Shown here: piece by piece, positions 21,085 through 34,057 of the stretch
How the letters are laid out: each line of letters starts with the position of its first letter
How positions within the stretch are numbered: position 1 is the first letter of the stretch
Origin: Cristatella mucedo
Lineage: Eukaryota > Bryozoa > Phylactolaemata > Cristatellidae
Direction of reading: 5' to 3'
Length of the DNA: 64,000 nucleotides
Assembly: GCA_009760855.2 (NCBI GenBank)
Contig: WPIO01000071.1
Coordinates: 227,501-291,500 of the forward strand
The notes under the pieces: model-generated
The model's input: only the letters and a program-made list of their open reading frames with translations
What the model was told of the DNA's origin: nothing
Database searches by the model: none
Position numbers and translations under genes: made by a program

Positions 21085-24000
21085 GCACAAATTCAACAGC
21101 ATGTAATGTAATGTAATGTAATTTATGTAATGTATCTCCGTCAGTAAGTCCACAAAGTCATAAAGACCATGTGGGCGTTACGCAGGAGAGTTTTGTATAG
21201 CACACTCACAGCCTAAGCGGCTTTCGGTACGAATTCGGTAGCCAACAGACTTCGTCTCACGCAACAAAGAGAAAGTGGGAAGCATAGCAGAGTTAGGAGA
21301 GCAGTTGAGGTAGTGAGTAGCATAGAAGTAGCAGTTCAGGACCGCTGAAAAAGATGTGCCATAGTCGGCAGTTGGAGAGTAGATGTCATTGCGTAAGAAT
21401 TGTGAAAGCGAGTTCCACAGTCTAGGACCTGCAGAGCTAAAGCTTCTCTCGCCAACTGTCTTTAAGCGGAGGAATGGGACAGCTAATTTATTGTCCACAC
21501 AGGACCTGAGGGCGCGAACAGGCTGAAACTGATGTAGCAGTTCAGCTAGGTATGAAGGAGCCAAGCCGTGGCTGGCCTTGTGGGTCAGCGTAAGAACTTT
21601 GCTCCGTATCCTTTGCTCAACCGGCAACCATCCTAGCTCTTCCAGCAAAGGTGACACGTGCTCAAACCGCTGGGACTTGAAGACCAGCCTTGCAGCCATA
21701 TTCATAGTCCGCTGTAGTGGCATAATAGCTTTCTTTGGTAGCCCAGCCAAAAGGGAATTACAATAATCAAGCCGAGACAGAACTAAAGAGCTAGTTAAAT
21801 TTTTTACAAGCCACTGTGGGAGACAGCTTCTAATCTTGGATAGGGATCAGATGTGATGGCTAGCTGTAGAGACAGTCTTCTGAATGAAAATTTTGAAATT
21901 GAGGCAGCTGTCGAACACGACACCATATATTACGAGCACGTGGTGAAGGTCGCACAATAGCATAGCCTATTAGAACAGCAAAGCCTTTTAATCCAGCCAA
22001 ACGCTTAGGGTGTCCTATGAGAAGCAGTTCGGTTTTATCGTCATTTAATTTCAGGAAGTTTTCCGACATCCAGGATCGAATATCGGCAAGGCAAGCATTC
22101 AGTTTCTCAGTTGCTGCAGCAGATTCCGACGGGTTGAATGACAAATACAACTGAGTATCCTCAGCATAGAAGTGATATCGTATTCCATGGGCCTTAATCA
22201 CTTTTCCCAGAGGTTGAGCATAAATGGAGAACAGCAAGGGACCGAGTACAGACCCTTGAGGGACTCCACAGGTGACCCTTCTAATGTCTGAGACCTGACC
22301 CCCACACGACACGGATTGAACACGATCAGACAATTGGGTCTTCAGGAGACGAGCTCTTTTTGCTAGACCTTATTAAGGCAGCCACATCACAGGCAGAAAC
22401 ATCAGAGAATCTTTTAAGAAAGGTCACAGGTTGAGGAACGGCGATTGCTTTGGTCGGAGGGGGCTTAATGGAGGCACGAATGTGCACAATTGTTTCAGTA
22501 AAGAAGGCTGAAAACTTTTCGGCTGAGCCCTTAATATCTGGGTAGTCAGACCTGACAGCATTGGCCAGTAAATGGTTTACTGTCTTATAAATCTGTTTAG
22601 TGTCCGACTGGCAGGAATTCAGTTTTCTAATGAAAAAAAAGCCCTGGCTTTTCTAAGCTTTCGTGTGTAAACTCGAAGGAAGTCTTTAAAATTGACTGGG
22701 TCTGCCTCAGACCCCGATTTCTTGAAACGACGTTCCAGCCTACGCTTAACACGGCGCATCTTAAGGAGTTTTTTTGTAAATTGAAAGCAATCTCGACGAC
22801 TTTGAACACGGATAGAGCGAACGGGAGCATGCTTGTCAAGAGCACTCCTGAGTGTTATGTTCATCGCATCAGTGAGGGTATCGAGGCTGCCGGTCAAGTC
22901 TGAATGCAGATCAAGAAGGCCTGCATCACAAACAGATTTCAAAAACTTGTCCAAGTCAATGCTTTGTAAGTTACGTCGTTTGGCAAATTCGAAATTGCCC
23001 TGCACGTACGAGGGAGCAGGAACAGTAAACGAGACCGAACAATGATCTCAGAGGGTCAGTGGGCACACCACAAAGTCAGTGGGGAGGACATCCTTAGTGA
23101 TCACGAGATCTAGAATGTGGCCACCGACGTGGGTGCTATGATTAACGTGTTGGGCCAAACCAAGATTCTCCAGACAGTCAAGAAATGAGCGGACCTGGCT
23201 GTTGCTAGGGTTGTCAACGTGAATATTGAAGTCTCCTACAATCAGTAGCGGCCTGTCACACACAAATATTTTAGCGAGGAACTCTGAAGATTCCTCTATA
23301 AACAAGTTTAGACAGCCAGAAGGAGGCCGGTATATCACAACGGTGAGAGGCATTGTCTTGGATGAAGACCTGATAGCAACCGATTCAAGCGATGACCCAT
23401 GCGAGAAACTGCACATTTTATAGCCAAATTATTCGCGAACAACAATTGCAACCCCGCCACCAACCTTGTCAGAACGCATGGACTGATAGAATGAGAACCC
23501 GGGTGGGGTGGTCTCGGAAATACAGCTACTGGAACAAGGCGTCATCCAGGTTTCGGTAAGCAGAAATGCATCTAGCTTCTCCTGGACCACCTGATTGCGG
23601 ATAAGTAACCCCTTGGTTTTTAGCGAGCGGACATTTAGTAGGCGGAATTTAAGAGGCTGTCCAACAACTGGGCGACGGCGATGAAGTGGCTCGTATTCTC
23701 TACCATTTGCGTCCGGCCCGGCGGACGCTGGCTCTTCGAATTTGAATTGGACCTTGGTAACGGCCGTGGGACGACGTTTCACAACGTGCTGGGCTACAGC
23801 GGGTGGGCTACTACCGCAACAAGTACTATTTAGTGCTTTAAACTTACGAGTCGTAGGTTTGATAGCCGAGCTGTTGATGGGGCGAACGCAGGATGCAGGT
23901 AGGTTCTCACTGACCCGCCGGAGAAGGCCCGCCGGTAGGTATCGACTAATGGCGACATCGCATCTTATGCTAAGCAGGTCCTGTTTTGTGTAGCATATTC

Positions 24001-24490
24001 GAGGACAGCTCATAAATAGTCACAGCGAAGATAGCAGCGGAATACCCGAAGGTATTACGGAGAAATCAAGTAAAGGCCCACACCACGCTAGGAGTCGCCC
24101 GAGGCCGCTCTTTAGCGCGGGGAGGTATATGAGCATCTGAGGCCCTAAGGTCAGCTTTATGGACGCGAGGTCAGCATAAACCGGCGTGGCTACACGGTTG
24201 TGACATGCGACAAGCGACATGCAACAAAGGTGAGCCAAGACAGTGGGCGGTAGGGCGGACGGGCTAAGTTTGCCCGTAGAGGCGGCTGATACGTCGCTGA
24301 TAAGAAATCGAAAGCTGCTAGTCAAAGTAAAATAGATTCGGCTATTCCCGATGCCTCCCTCGTCTAAAGAGGAAGGAGAGCACACATGCAGCAGCCGATA
24401 GCCTGCTGCACGTGCGTAGGGAACGAATGCATCAAGATGGCACCTAGCAGGGAGGACCTTAGCTTCACTATAAGATTGTCCGCTTGTGCG
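21085..24490 (-). mobile_element. LINE-B, near full length but inactive
   Basis: An APE-type non-LTR element. On the - strand: a 5' region (to about 24490), an endonuclease region (24013-23020), an RT linker (23005-22340), RT motifs [13 protein letters not shown] and [12 protein letters not shown] (22333-21860) and the C-terminal region (21750-21178). It ends in TGTAA-type repeats near 21100. Defects: a TAA between the two endonuclease blocks, a TGA in the SDH motif at 23046-23048, and a deletion at about 22335 that removes RT sequence present in the 35-36 kb copy. The catalytic YADD is YAED. Inactive. Confidence 0.85.
23048..24013 (-). pseudogene. LINE-B APE-type endonuclease remnant
   Basis: Two open blocks separated by an in-frame TAA near 23427. 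The first holds LLNVRSLKTKG and AFLLTETWM. The second holds VVIYRPPSG, LIVGDFNIHVDN and ILDLVITKD. These are the N-x-R-S, TETW, YRPP and GDFN signatures of APE-type endonucleases that nick target DNA. The final S-D-H lost its Ser to a stop. Residues before the first block are not recognised. Confidence 0.8.
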
Positions 24491-25375
24491 CCGTGTTAAA
24501 ATGTAATGATTTTAATATTAATTTAAGTAATTTAATAATGATTCAATAAAGAACATGGCACACGAATTTTTTCATAAAACCCGTATACTTTAACCAACTG
24601 GGCGAGTCGTGAGAGTGTTTTCTGAAGATCAAAAAGACGGATTTCACATTATATGCGACCAAGTTTTTATGTAGAGGTAAATATTTTTAATATCATTAAA
24701 GATTTGTATAGCGTCAAACATCGAAGAAGGAAACTATGGCATTACAGAAAACGAATGCGTCATGTCGTCCTTATGAGTCACTCCGCGATCTCCATAAAAC
24801 CAGTAGTTAACTAAAATAGAACTAGTTCAATCATTTCCAGTTGCGATTTTATCCTAAGAGATTCGTGCTTACTGATCTGATCGAAATGACCAAGAAGTTC
24901 TTTAAAAAGAACAAATGTTCGCTTTGAAAAGTTGATCGTATTTTCACCCGTCTACGTGATCTAGGTCACCGCACCAAGCTACGGTGTCAGCATGGAAACC
25001 TTTCATGCACAGCGAATCATTTCTCCATTCTCTGATGCGGCAGTTGTCGTTTTTTGAACACTTTATAACTAGTATCAGAGAGCGACGTCGATGTGCAGAG
25101 AGCGCAGGGGATGTTTCATCTATACGATTCATATGCAATTATGAAAATCGCGAATGATGTCGAAATGATGTCGAAACGAGTGCAGGCAAACGTCCCGATT
25201 TAGCTTGAGCTGGTGCCTGTGAAATATAGGAGCCATACAGTATCTATCCTGAGGGTTTTCGTCTTTATTTGCTAACCTGCTGATCTAATGAAATACGACA
25301 ATGACTGTACCTAAAGAGATTCCGTGATGTATTAATACATGGAGATCGATCGGGAATGACGGCCGAGAGGTCCAT

Positions 25376-25492
<117 letters not shown>

Positions 25493-25674
25493 CGATGTAA
25501 CTATAAAACGTTCTTGCGGATAATCACAAGTCCACTCTTACGTCGACAGCTAAGAGACCACGGAAGAGAACGAAAGAATAAGCTGACTTAGCAGCCTCGT
25601 TTGTATCACCGGGGGCAGACGAGCTTCCGCTGCGGCTACGCGAGCCACGGCTGCCGCTGTGGTCAATGCGGAAT

Positions 25675-25745
25675 CGACCAATGCACGACTCGAGCCCAAG
25701 ACCTGGGTCGTGAAGAGGGAGCCGCACCTTAGTCCCTGGGCTAAT
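25675..25745 (-). mobile_element. SINE fragment
   Basis: GCACGACTCGAGCCCAAGAC, CTGGGTCGTGAAG and a decayed A-box region, followed by (AAT)n. Diverged. Confidence 0.4.
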
Positions 25746-27657
25746 AATAATAATAATAAAAGGGGTTTAGAGAAAAAAAGACCTCATTACGATTTTCGTC
25801 AAATGCATGTTCGCGCGGGATACGCGGCGTCAATTGCACAACATGAGAGTTTAGCTTGCGAGAATATTTTATTTCAATTCCATAAATTACAATGAGCCTC
25901 TTCAGGCAAGTGGAGGCTTGCCTGACGAGGAATGCTGTGGAATGCTGTGGAATGCGGAGGCAATGTTGCCGTTATCAATTTTACCTGCTCATTCGAACGA
26001 TCAGCGTTTGAGAGTTTTGGCATAACGAAAATACAGTGAGCTAATTTTAGGATAATTCGAATACAGAATACATAATTTTAAGATAGTTCGAATACAAAAT
26101 ACCTAGCTGAAAACGAAAATATTGATCTTGTCAAAACAAGACCGGCTCACTTCACTCTGTATTTTGAACACACCGTATTCAGCTTTAATGATATATGCTA
26201 AAGATTTTCTATGCATTTTTGGATTGCCTTTATCTAGCAAATGAGAGAATTTAGAACCACAGCCTGAGTGTCTGTTGGAGGTTTTGGCTGTTAGAGCATC
26301 ATTTTATCAGCATTGTTGCATTTTTGTACGTATGGGTTTTGATTACATCGAGCCAGAGGAGATTGAATTTTATACGAATAGACGTATGAAGTTTTCCATT
26401 AACCTTATAGAAAGTCAGTATGTATTACTAAGCACGACTAATGCTTTTCTGTATTTTAAAAATGAACGTAATTGACGCACACTAAGCAAATCTATGAATT
26501 TGAGGAAAATAGCCAACGCACACGAGATTTTCGCATTATTGTCAGTGGTCTGTTAGTACTTAAACCAACGTAATTGCTTGTACTAGAGAGAAATTTATTC
26601 TTTCCCCTCAAAATTTGGACTTCAAAGCTGATGAGATTTTCTATTCACCGCGGGCCTTAAACCTAATTAAATATATAAATACTAATAATGAATAACTAAA
26701 TATTAAAAAATAAATAAACAATAAACAAATATATAAACGCTAATATAAATAAGACAAAAAAATATATATATTACCTGATTTAGTAGCCTCATTTATAAAG
26801 GGGCAGAACAGAAGCCTTTAACGGCTATCGCCATCGCTAGCAGGTTTGGCAATAAAGGATTGCCTACTGTATAGTTCGAAGCAACGACCGCGGTCGTGAA
26901 GAGAGAGCGTACTAAAGGCAGTGCTGTTAACCAAAATGCGCTCGATTGCAAGCTATTTTTCTCATTAGATTGCCCCGTAAGAGATCGCTACTGGCATCGG
27001 TTGCCCATTCACTACGGACATCGGTGCACAGTTATCCGCATTCGCAGTCCTATTTCAACATATTTGATTTCCCTCTTCTTTAATTCAAAAATAAATTCTT
27101 TAAAAGACTCATTATGACTGGAATACCTTTTTTAACCTAGCGGCACGCAAACGTCACTCGGCAGCGAAACCATGCTGCAGAGACCGAATGAGATAGAGGT
27201 GTGGCTCTTCTTTTTGTAGGATTAAGGATTGAGATATCAAGTAATTTCAGTTCACCTTGACCTATGTTTTAAGCAGCTTCAACAAATTGCGGCTTTTTCT
27301 TTCATCATTGTAAGCCAGCATAGCAAACAGGGTACTTTTTCCTAGAATATCCCTACGAAATCCTTCCTGGCTAGACATCCCTGCACCATAGATTCGCTGT
27401 CATTGAGTTCGCTCTCATCGTTTTCTCTTCGCGGATTCATACCATTGCATTCTTCTCTGTCTTTTCGCTTGATTTTTTTGAAAGTTTTGTTTTATAATTA
27501 TTTTAGCACTTGGTTATTTTCTAATCTAGTTGGGTGGCTATACACAGTTTCGGACAATCGTGCACGCGAGTGGTACAAGTCTTGCACTTACAAAGCAGAA
27601 TGTCTGCACAGGGTCTCTTAAAATTAAAAATAGATCGCAAGCACCTTCAGCTTAAAA

Positions 27658-27844
27658 TAGTGGTCCTCAACCTGTGGGTCGCAACCCCTTTGGGGGTTGA
27701 ATGACCCTTTCACAGGGGTCACCTAAGACTATCAGATAACTCTTATTTACAAATTTCGCAGACAATAATCTTATGCCTGGGGGTCGCCATAACATGAGGA
27801 ACTGTATTAAAGGGTCGCGGCATTAGGAAGGTTGAGAACCACTG
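27658..27844. mobile_element. hAT-type MITE with perfect 8-bp target duplication
   Basis: A 187-base element. Its ends TAGTGGTCCTCAACC and GGTTGAGAACCACTG are inverted with two mismatches. It is flanked by the direct repeat GCTTAAAA (27650-27657 and 27845-27852), the 8-bp duplication typical of hAT transposases. Inside are GGGTCGCAACCCC, TTTGGGGGTT, CCTTTCACAGGGGTC and AAAGGGTCGCGG. From memory this resembles non-autonomous hAT elements of vertebrates of the URR1/SPIN type, some of which spread horizontally between animals. No transposase is encoded. Confidence 0.85.
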
Positions 27845-27852
27845 GCTTAAAA

Positions 27853-30084
27853 GGTTGGTCACTGAGTGCTTCGCTGATCGCAAAGACATCAATTGTTTAA
27901 TTTTCTAAAGTTTGTCCAGTAAATTTCATGCTTGCGATACAAATATAGGTTCAAAGTGGTAAGTTTGCTAGGAGCAATCATTTATTATCAGAGCAATCTC
28001 TTCTATTCCATCGCAGTCGGCATCATGAGAAATCGCGACCTTGTCCTCGTAACTGTCAACGGGCTGGTGGGGACACTTCAAGAAGATCAGACTTCCAGCC
28101 ATCGCCAAAATGACCTTTCAATTGTATGCGCACAATTTTGGAAGTGAGGTCTCCTAAAGCCGCCGATGCAGGTGCAGGATGGCTAAGGTCGTTGCAACTA
28201 AGTCGAAAGTTGCGACGAGAAGCGAGAAGCCCGGAATGTGCGACTCCTGCGATGTGCGACCACCTAAAAGCAATCAGACCTCGACGGTTCAGAGGCAGGC
28301 TCGCTGGTTTCAGACTCGCCGTGGCGAAAGTCGTCGCATCCGCTCGACTTGTAGCAGCTGGCAAACCATCGGCGGCTTCCTGGGCGGAGGAACTCGGCAG
28401 TTTCCGAGAAAACCGACTGTTTTGCCGACGCCGAAAAGAGACCAGGACGGCGTAGCAAAGAGCTATTCACTCTCTCTGCAGGAAGTATAATCTAGATATG
28501 ATCTAAATAACAAGTAAAAGATTAAAAGTAAAAAGTAAAAGTAAAAAGTAAAAGTAAAGTAAAAGTAAAATTAAAAAGTAAAAGTACAAGTAAAAAGTGA
28601 AAGTAAAGTAAAAGTAAAAGTAAAAAGTAAAAGTAAGCGTAAAAGCCTCAAGCGTGGCCTCGGCTGTATTCAAAATCAATTTCTTCCTATTGGAACTTGG
28701 AATGGACCTGAACTTGAAAGGCGTCACTCATCTGTTGTCAGCGAAGGCACATTGATATGTTTTGCTCGAGGCTAGCTGCCGTTGAACAACCCATGCCAAT
28801 CTTCGCATCAATGAGACAGTTTTCGAAACTACGAAAACTTCGAAACTACGCCGAAAGCATTTCTTCTGCTGCGAAGCAGGCTAGTTGTCGTCCTGCTCGG
28901 TCTCAGCAGCTGATGCTGGCAAATTTAGCCAAGCCGTTAACTCGTCCACATTCTAAGCCAGCCGTTTCCAAAGCCACCGTCGTTGCATTGAGCCGAGCAG
29001 AATGTCACGCTGCTTAACCATCTGACTTGTTCATTTGCCTTTTTAAGATTGACGGCCGAAGCCAAGGTCAAGGTCTGCTCCCGTGTCGTCATAATCCTAG
29101 CTGCGCTACTGCGGAGGCAAGGCTGAGTGATTGGGATACTGAAAAATGCATGCTGTCACTAATGCTTTACTAAATACTTTCTGTCGAGCACCACATATGA
29201 GCTTTGGATTGATTCAATTCAAAATTGACACGAGATAACAAACAGCTTGGCGTTTTTCTGTCGAATGGGCCTAGTACTCGACTCAAGTCTTACAGAGCCG
29301 AGCGCTGGTCCAGATATATGCCGCAACCCGATCGCCGTCATCGTCATGGATATCCCTGGAAGTCGTGTGACGTTTAGCGTCAATACTATTTCATTACCGT
29401 CAGAGATTCCGCCTAGCGTGTCTGAACCGTTATCACGGCTCTCATGTAATCTCGCTAAATAAAGTTGTCTCTGTCGAACTTTCCATAATCCGATCGCTGT
29501 CAACGTGACCGGAAGAAGCACAGCTGCCAGTCTCAATGCTTCCACCGCTGTTCATTTGCTACTCGTGTTGCGTGACCGACCATTTACCGTGTGGCTGTAC
29601 TGGAGTCTCGCCGCGAAAGTAATTGTCTCTGTAGAAGCTGCGTGCGACGTCTTTAGACGAGCATCCGATAATGATTCCATAAAGAAAGGAAGGGATTAAT
29701 TTAGAAGGTGGGCACACGATAATTGTTGGTTCATACGGAAAGTAGATCCATAACTACAGAATGAAGGGAAATATGAAAATAATCAGTACAGATAATGTCA
29801 ATCTGGAGTCGATGGTCATGATAATTGTAGATGTAATCTTAATTCATATATTAGCAGTAGCAATTGACACACGAACTTAATAGCTTTCGTGATTTTTAGA
29901 TGGACCAAAGCGCCGGATGATAATTTGAAGCCGAGAAGTTGCAACCAGGCGGAAATATCAAGAGCAAGTTAGACCACCGCCAAGAATTTTCGAAGTATAG
30001 TAAGAGCATGCGAAGAGACCTTGTTTCATTCCTTGTGTATATGAATGTTAACTTAAAGATTCGTTCTAGCAAAGAAAACAGCTG
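27853..30084. other. Intergenic, nothing recognised
   Basis: Frames up to about 109 aa at 28126-29017 and 29219-29699 show no domain. An AAAAGT repeat lies at 28510. Confidence 0.4.
28510..28645. repeat. AAAAGT/AAAGT tandem repeat
   Basis: Repeated AAAAGTAAAAGT-like units with variable A number. Frames here give Phe/Tyr/Leu repeats that are not genes. Confidence 0.85.
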
Positions 30085-30265
30085 CCTTAAGGATAAAAGC
30101 AAAGCGCCCTCAGATAACTCGGTCTCTTTCTAGGCACTTTAAAGTTGCGGCAAAGGAAGCACGATCGAATCGTTAGTGGTCACATGCTCAATAAACAACA
30201 AGAATAACATGGTTAGGGCTGAAATGAGCAGGGTCAGCATGCAAGTATGCATGCCTTCATTATAC
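30085..30265 (-). mobile_element. LINE-A 3' tail relic
   Basis: Reverse hairpin tail (AGCGCCCTCAGATAACTCGG) followed by AACAAGAATAACATGGTTAG and CAGCATGCAAG, as in the - strand copy at 46.3 kb. Confidence 0.6.
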
Positions 30266-30687
30266 AGCATGAATACAGAAGTAATTTTCGCATCTCAATA
30301 CCTAAATAATAAATGCGAAAAACCAATTGGTTATATGTAGTCATTCAGCTAAATTTACAGCGATGTAGTTTCTTTAAGGTTTATTTTGGTTTACAATACA
30401 TGTGCGCTCCACATTCTAAGGAATCGAAAACGAACAGAGCAGGAGCGGAGCTCGAGTGGGGCCAGCAGATCAAAGTGGCTGAAGCTTGACTGTGATTGAC
30501 TTATGCTTCCACAGTGGTTGTAAATGCAGATTGGCACAGAGTCGATTGGAGGATCTAAAGGTTTACGCATTTACGATATTTTTATTGGACGAATGAACTA
30601 ACATTTTAGAAGCTGAAAGCTTTCGGCGTGATTCCATTAATTTTCAGCGTGTGAATATCATCGGGCGTGCAAAAAAGGAGACCGTGC

Positions 30688-31050
30688 ATTTAGTTCGTAT
30701 GCTCTCAAAGCCTGGAACTCCCTCCCGACCTGCGTCAGAACATCCCCCGACCTAACCACATTTAAAAAGACTTAAAAAAACACACCTATTTAGGACAGCA
30801 TTTAGTGGGTCTCTGTGATTCGTCCTTCACGTGCTTATGCGTGCTGACACTGTGCATGCTGCCACTAACCACATTTGCATGCTGACCCTGTGCCTGTCAT
30901 CCCGAACCACGTTATTCATTTTGTTTGTTTATCATGCATGATTTTACTCACCATTCAATAGCATTTTCCCTTTGCAGCAAATGTAAAGCGCCTAGAGAGA
31001 GATTGAGTTCTCTGAGGGCGCTTTATCAAGTGCATTCTTATTGTTATTAT
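30688..31050 (+). mobile_element. LINE-A 3' end fragment
   Basis: Starts in the last coding region (TTCGTATGCTCTCAAAGCCT) and runs through the CATGCTGACCCTGTG-type 3' untranslated region to the hairpin tail 30988-31021 and a TTATTATTAT end. Confidence 0.75.
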
Positions 31051-32259
31051 TATAATTTTTTTTATTTATTTATCAGGAAGTAGCAGGCTGAGACCTGATA
31101 GACATTTCGCCATTTGCAAGCTAGGGCATAATCAGAGGAGGTCAGATAGCTAGAGTAGGTAATATAGAATGTATCCTGAAATAGAGTAAGTAAATTGAGT
31201 GCATATGCTAACAGATTTCTGTGCCGGTCATGTGCAAGTTAAAAAAATTGTCTCCCAATGATTATTAGCTTACTGAAATAAGGACCGCATTACTTAAGCT
31301 AAAAAGGTTCATCAAACCGTATTAAACGTAGTGAGACGTCCGTACGAGGGCCATGATCACGACGCACATAACCGTGTTGGATTATGGCTTTTATTAATTA
31401 CGTTCATAATTATTAAAAAAGCAAATAGAATAAGCGAGGCAAATTAATAATTATAACTGTAAGAAAGTTTTGCATGAATACGGTAGGCATTTGCACAACG
31501 GCACACTCTGTGCTTGGACTATGCAGCTTTGATTTTCATGATATCGGTATCGGCCTGATGCCCAAATAACGCCAATTCAATACAAACAGGTTGGGCATTG
31601 GTCGATAATAAACACGATAAGTCAGGAGTGAGTAGAGTACTAAACGTATTCTCATGTAAAAACAATGAAACTCGATAAGGCTTACGAGCGTAAGCGGAAG
31701 TGGACAGGACCACGGCTGCGACTTTGCTGATGAAGCAATTGCAGCCAATTAAGACCAAAGGACTCCGCCAACAAGCCATTCTTATCCAGCGGCACAAAAA
31801 ATCATAGGCTGCGGCAGAGAGACAACCGCCGCACTTTTTCACCACTCGGAAGCTCAGAAAACCGCTTCTGGCGGCTGTTGAGCTTCCGGATTCAAGGGCA
31901 GCAACTCCAAAGGCTTCGGCCAAACCGTCGCTCCAAGGGGGGTGGTGCTTTAAAGCCGACGATATTTAACATATATAGTTAGTTATTAATATTTAGTTGG
32001 ATTTTTTATTTAATTTAGCTAAATTAGAACTTGATTAGATATTTAACAACGATTTCCAGTTAATTTCGCAGAGGTGGAGGCTGAAGGGCTGCTTGAAGTG
32101 CTTCCTTTCGTGACAAGCAGCAAATCACACGGAAGCTATTTCGGCAGGTATTTCGTAATAGTTTTGCAAAGTAGCCGTTCTAGCTTTTGAATTCATCACT
32201 TAATTTTTCACTCAGCCAAAGTTGAAAACTGCAAAGCAAGCATCACGGAAATAATGATA
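31051..32259. other. Intergenic, nothing recognised
   Basis: One 134-aa frame on the - strand (31519-31923) has no recognisable domain. Confidence 0.4.
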
Positions 32260-32770
32260 ATAATAATAACACTATTACTAATAATAGATTTGCATAGTGC
32301 CCTATGAGAGCTGAATCTCTTTTAGGCATTTTACAGATGCTGTAGAGAAAACATTGCCAGATAATTGGTGATAGCGTCAACAAGCAGCATGCATAGTGCA
32401 AGCCGGTACATGCACACGAAGAACCAATCACGAAGACCTGCGAAATGCTGCAGCAAACATGTGCGTTTGAAGCTTCTTTTTAAATTTCGTCATGCCAGTT
32501 CTCTTGGAGCGCTATATAAATGAAGCACGTGCGTTGGCAGTGAGCTCCAGGCTTTGGGAGCACACAAACTAATGGTAAGGTCTCCAAAGGTTTTGAGGTT
32601 CCTACGAGGTATAGCTAAGCGATTCAAATCAAAACAGAATGTTATACGATTCTTCAATTCCTGGTACGGGACTGGTTCTGATAGGTATGCTTCAACAAGA
32701 GAAGGTAGAGAGGTAGGTAGGGACCTAAAAGTAGATGACAGAAGCTCAACGACGACTACTACTCTCCTGC
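32260..32770 (-). mobile_element. LINE-A 3' fragment, diverged
   Basis: 32280-32345 resembles the hairpin tail in reverse. 32535-32640 matches the end of the LINE-A coding region (GCTCCAGGCTTTGGGAGCAC..., GGTCTCCAAAGGTTTTGAGG...). Diverged or rearranged in between. Confidence 0.55.
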
Positions 32771-33007
32771 TACCGATTATAGGCGCATCCTTTCCAGCGG
32801 TCCTGAGCTGCTACTTTCACGCTACTCACTACCTCAAGTGCTCTCCTGACTCTGCCGTGCATCCCACTTTCTCTTTGTTGCGTGAGACGAAGTCTGTTGG
32901 CTACCGAATGAGCACCGAAAGCCGCTTAGGCTGTGAGTGCTCTATACAAAACTCTCCTGCATAACACCCACATGGTCTTTATGGCTTTGTGGAGTTGCAG
33001 ACGGAGA
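32770..33007 (+). mobile_element. LINE-B 3' end fragment
   Basis: CGGTCCTGAGCTGCTACTTT, then CTCTTTGTTGCGTGAGACGA and GAAAGCCGCTTAGGCTGTGA, to GGAGATACATTACATTATAT. It is sandwiched between two LINE-A pieces. Confidence 0.75.
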
Positions 33008-33850
33008 TACATTACATTATATTACCTATGTCGATACTATGTTTGACTGGGAGCGAGCGCAGGTCGCCGAGAAGTGGTGGTGTGCTGTGGCAACTACGAC
33101 GCTCACGATGGATAAGCCTAGCTGCAGAGTTTTGCACCAACTGCAAGCGCCTGATTGCACACGCCGGGAGACCAATAAACAGTTATTTAAGTCATTTAAA
33201 TAAGTCGAGACGAGATGTCACAAATGCGTGGACCAGTTTGGGTGCAGTATCCTTGTCTAAGCGAGCCCAAATTCCAGCAGTGTTATGTAGTTGAAAGTAG
33301 GCACTGCTGGAAGTAGCATAGCTGGAAGTAGGCAAACCTGACTGTTAAGCTGAAGTGGCCGTCGAAAGGTCACTTTAGAAAAGGGAACCTTGGTCACGAT
33401 ATTATTAATCAGGAGATAAGCTGACATAGTCAATTTTCAGCATTAGGCTTTCCAATCTGAATCACACCTGGTTTGCCCATGTCTAGTAAGCTGGTTTTGT
33501 CGTCATTAAATTTAAGAAAGTTTGGTGCCATTGATGTGCAGAGGTCATTGTGAGCTGGTTTGGTCCAGCATTAAGGTGCTCGCTCCCACCTCCCCCCCCC
33601 CGACCGACCAAGGTCAAGGCTGAGGTCTTGGGCTCGAGCCCGGATGCATATGTGAAACGCCTGGATAGAGATTAAGTTCTCTTGGGGTGCTACAAAAAAG
33701 AATTATATCAATACATGCAGCAAAGATGTGTTGAAAATTTGACGTGCACTAGGGTCAAGAGGAATCAAAGCAAAGGTTCGACTGAGTGTCACCAGCACAG
33801 AGGTGAAAGCCTAGATCGTGCTTACTGATCAAATCGGCAAGAGAGATGCT
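33008..33850 (-). mobile_element. LINE-A fragment carrying a nested SINE
   Basis: 33030-33545 matches 46825-47290 of the LINE-A in reverse, and 33706-33850 continues with the 47290-47440 part. The SINE at 33551-33705 interrupts it. A TA array follows directly at 33873. Confidence 0.7.
33551..33705 (+). mobile_element. tRNA-derived SINE inserted in LINE-A
   Basis: GAGCTGGTTTGGTCCAGC, a C-rich expansion, GGGCTCGAGCCCGG (B box), GCATATGTGAAACGCCTGGA and AGAGATTAAGTTCTCTTGGG. Both flanks are LINE-A in the - orientation. Confidence 0.75.
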
Positions 33851-33870
33851 ATTTTCTGGTGAACCGAGAT

Positions 33871-34017
<147 letters not shown>

Positions 34018-34057
34018 CATTGGGATGGAGGATAAGTTCTACTAGGGTACTATACAA

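Noticed and set aside
31519-31923. 134-aa frame on the - strand
   Set aside because: No domain, start context or neighbour supports it. An open frame this long is possible by chance.
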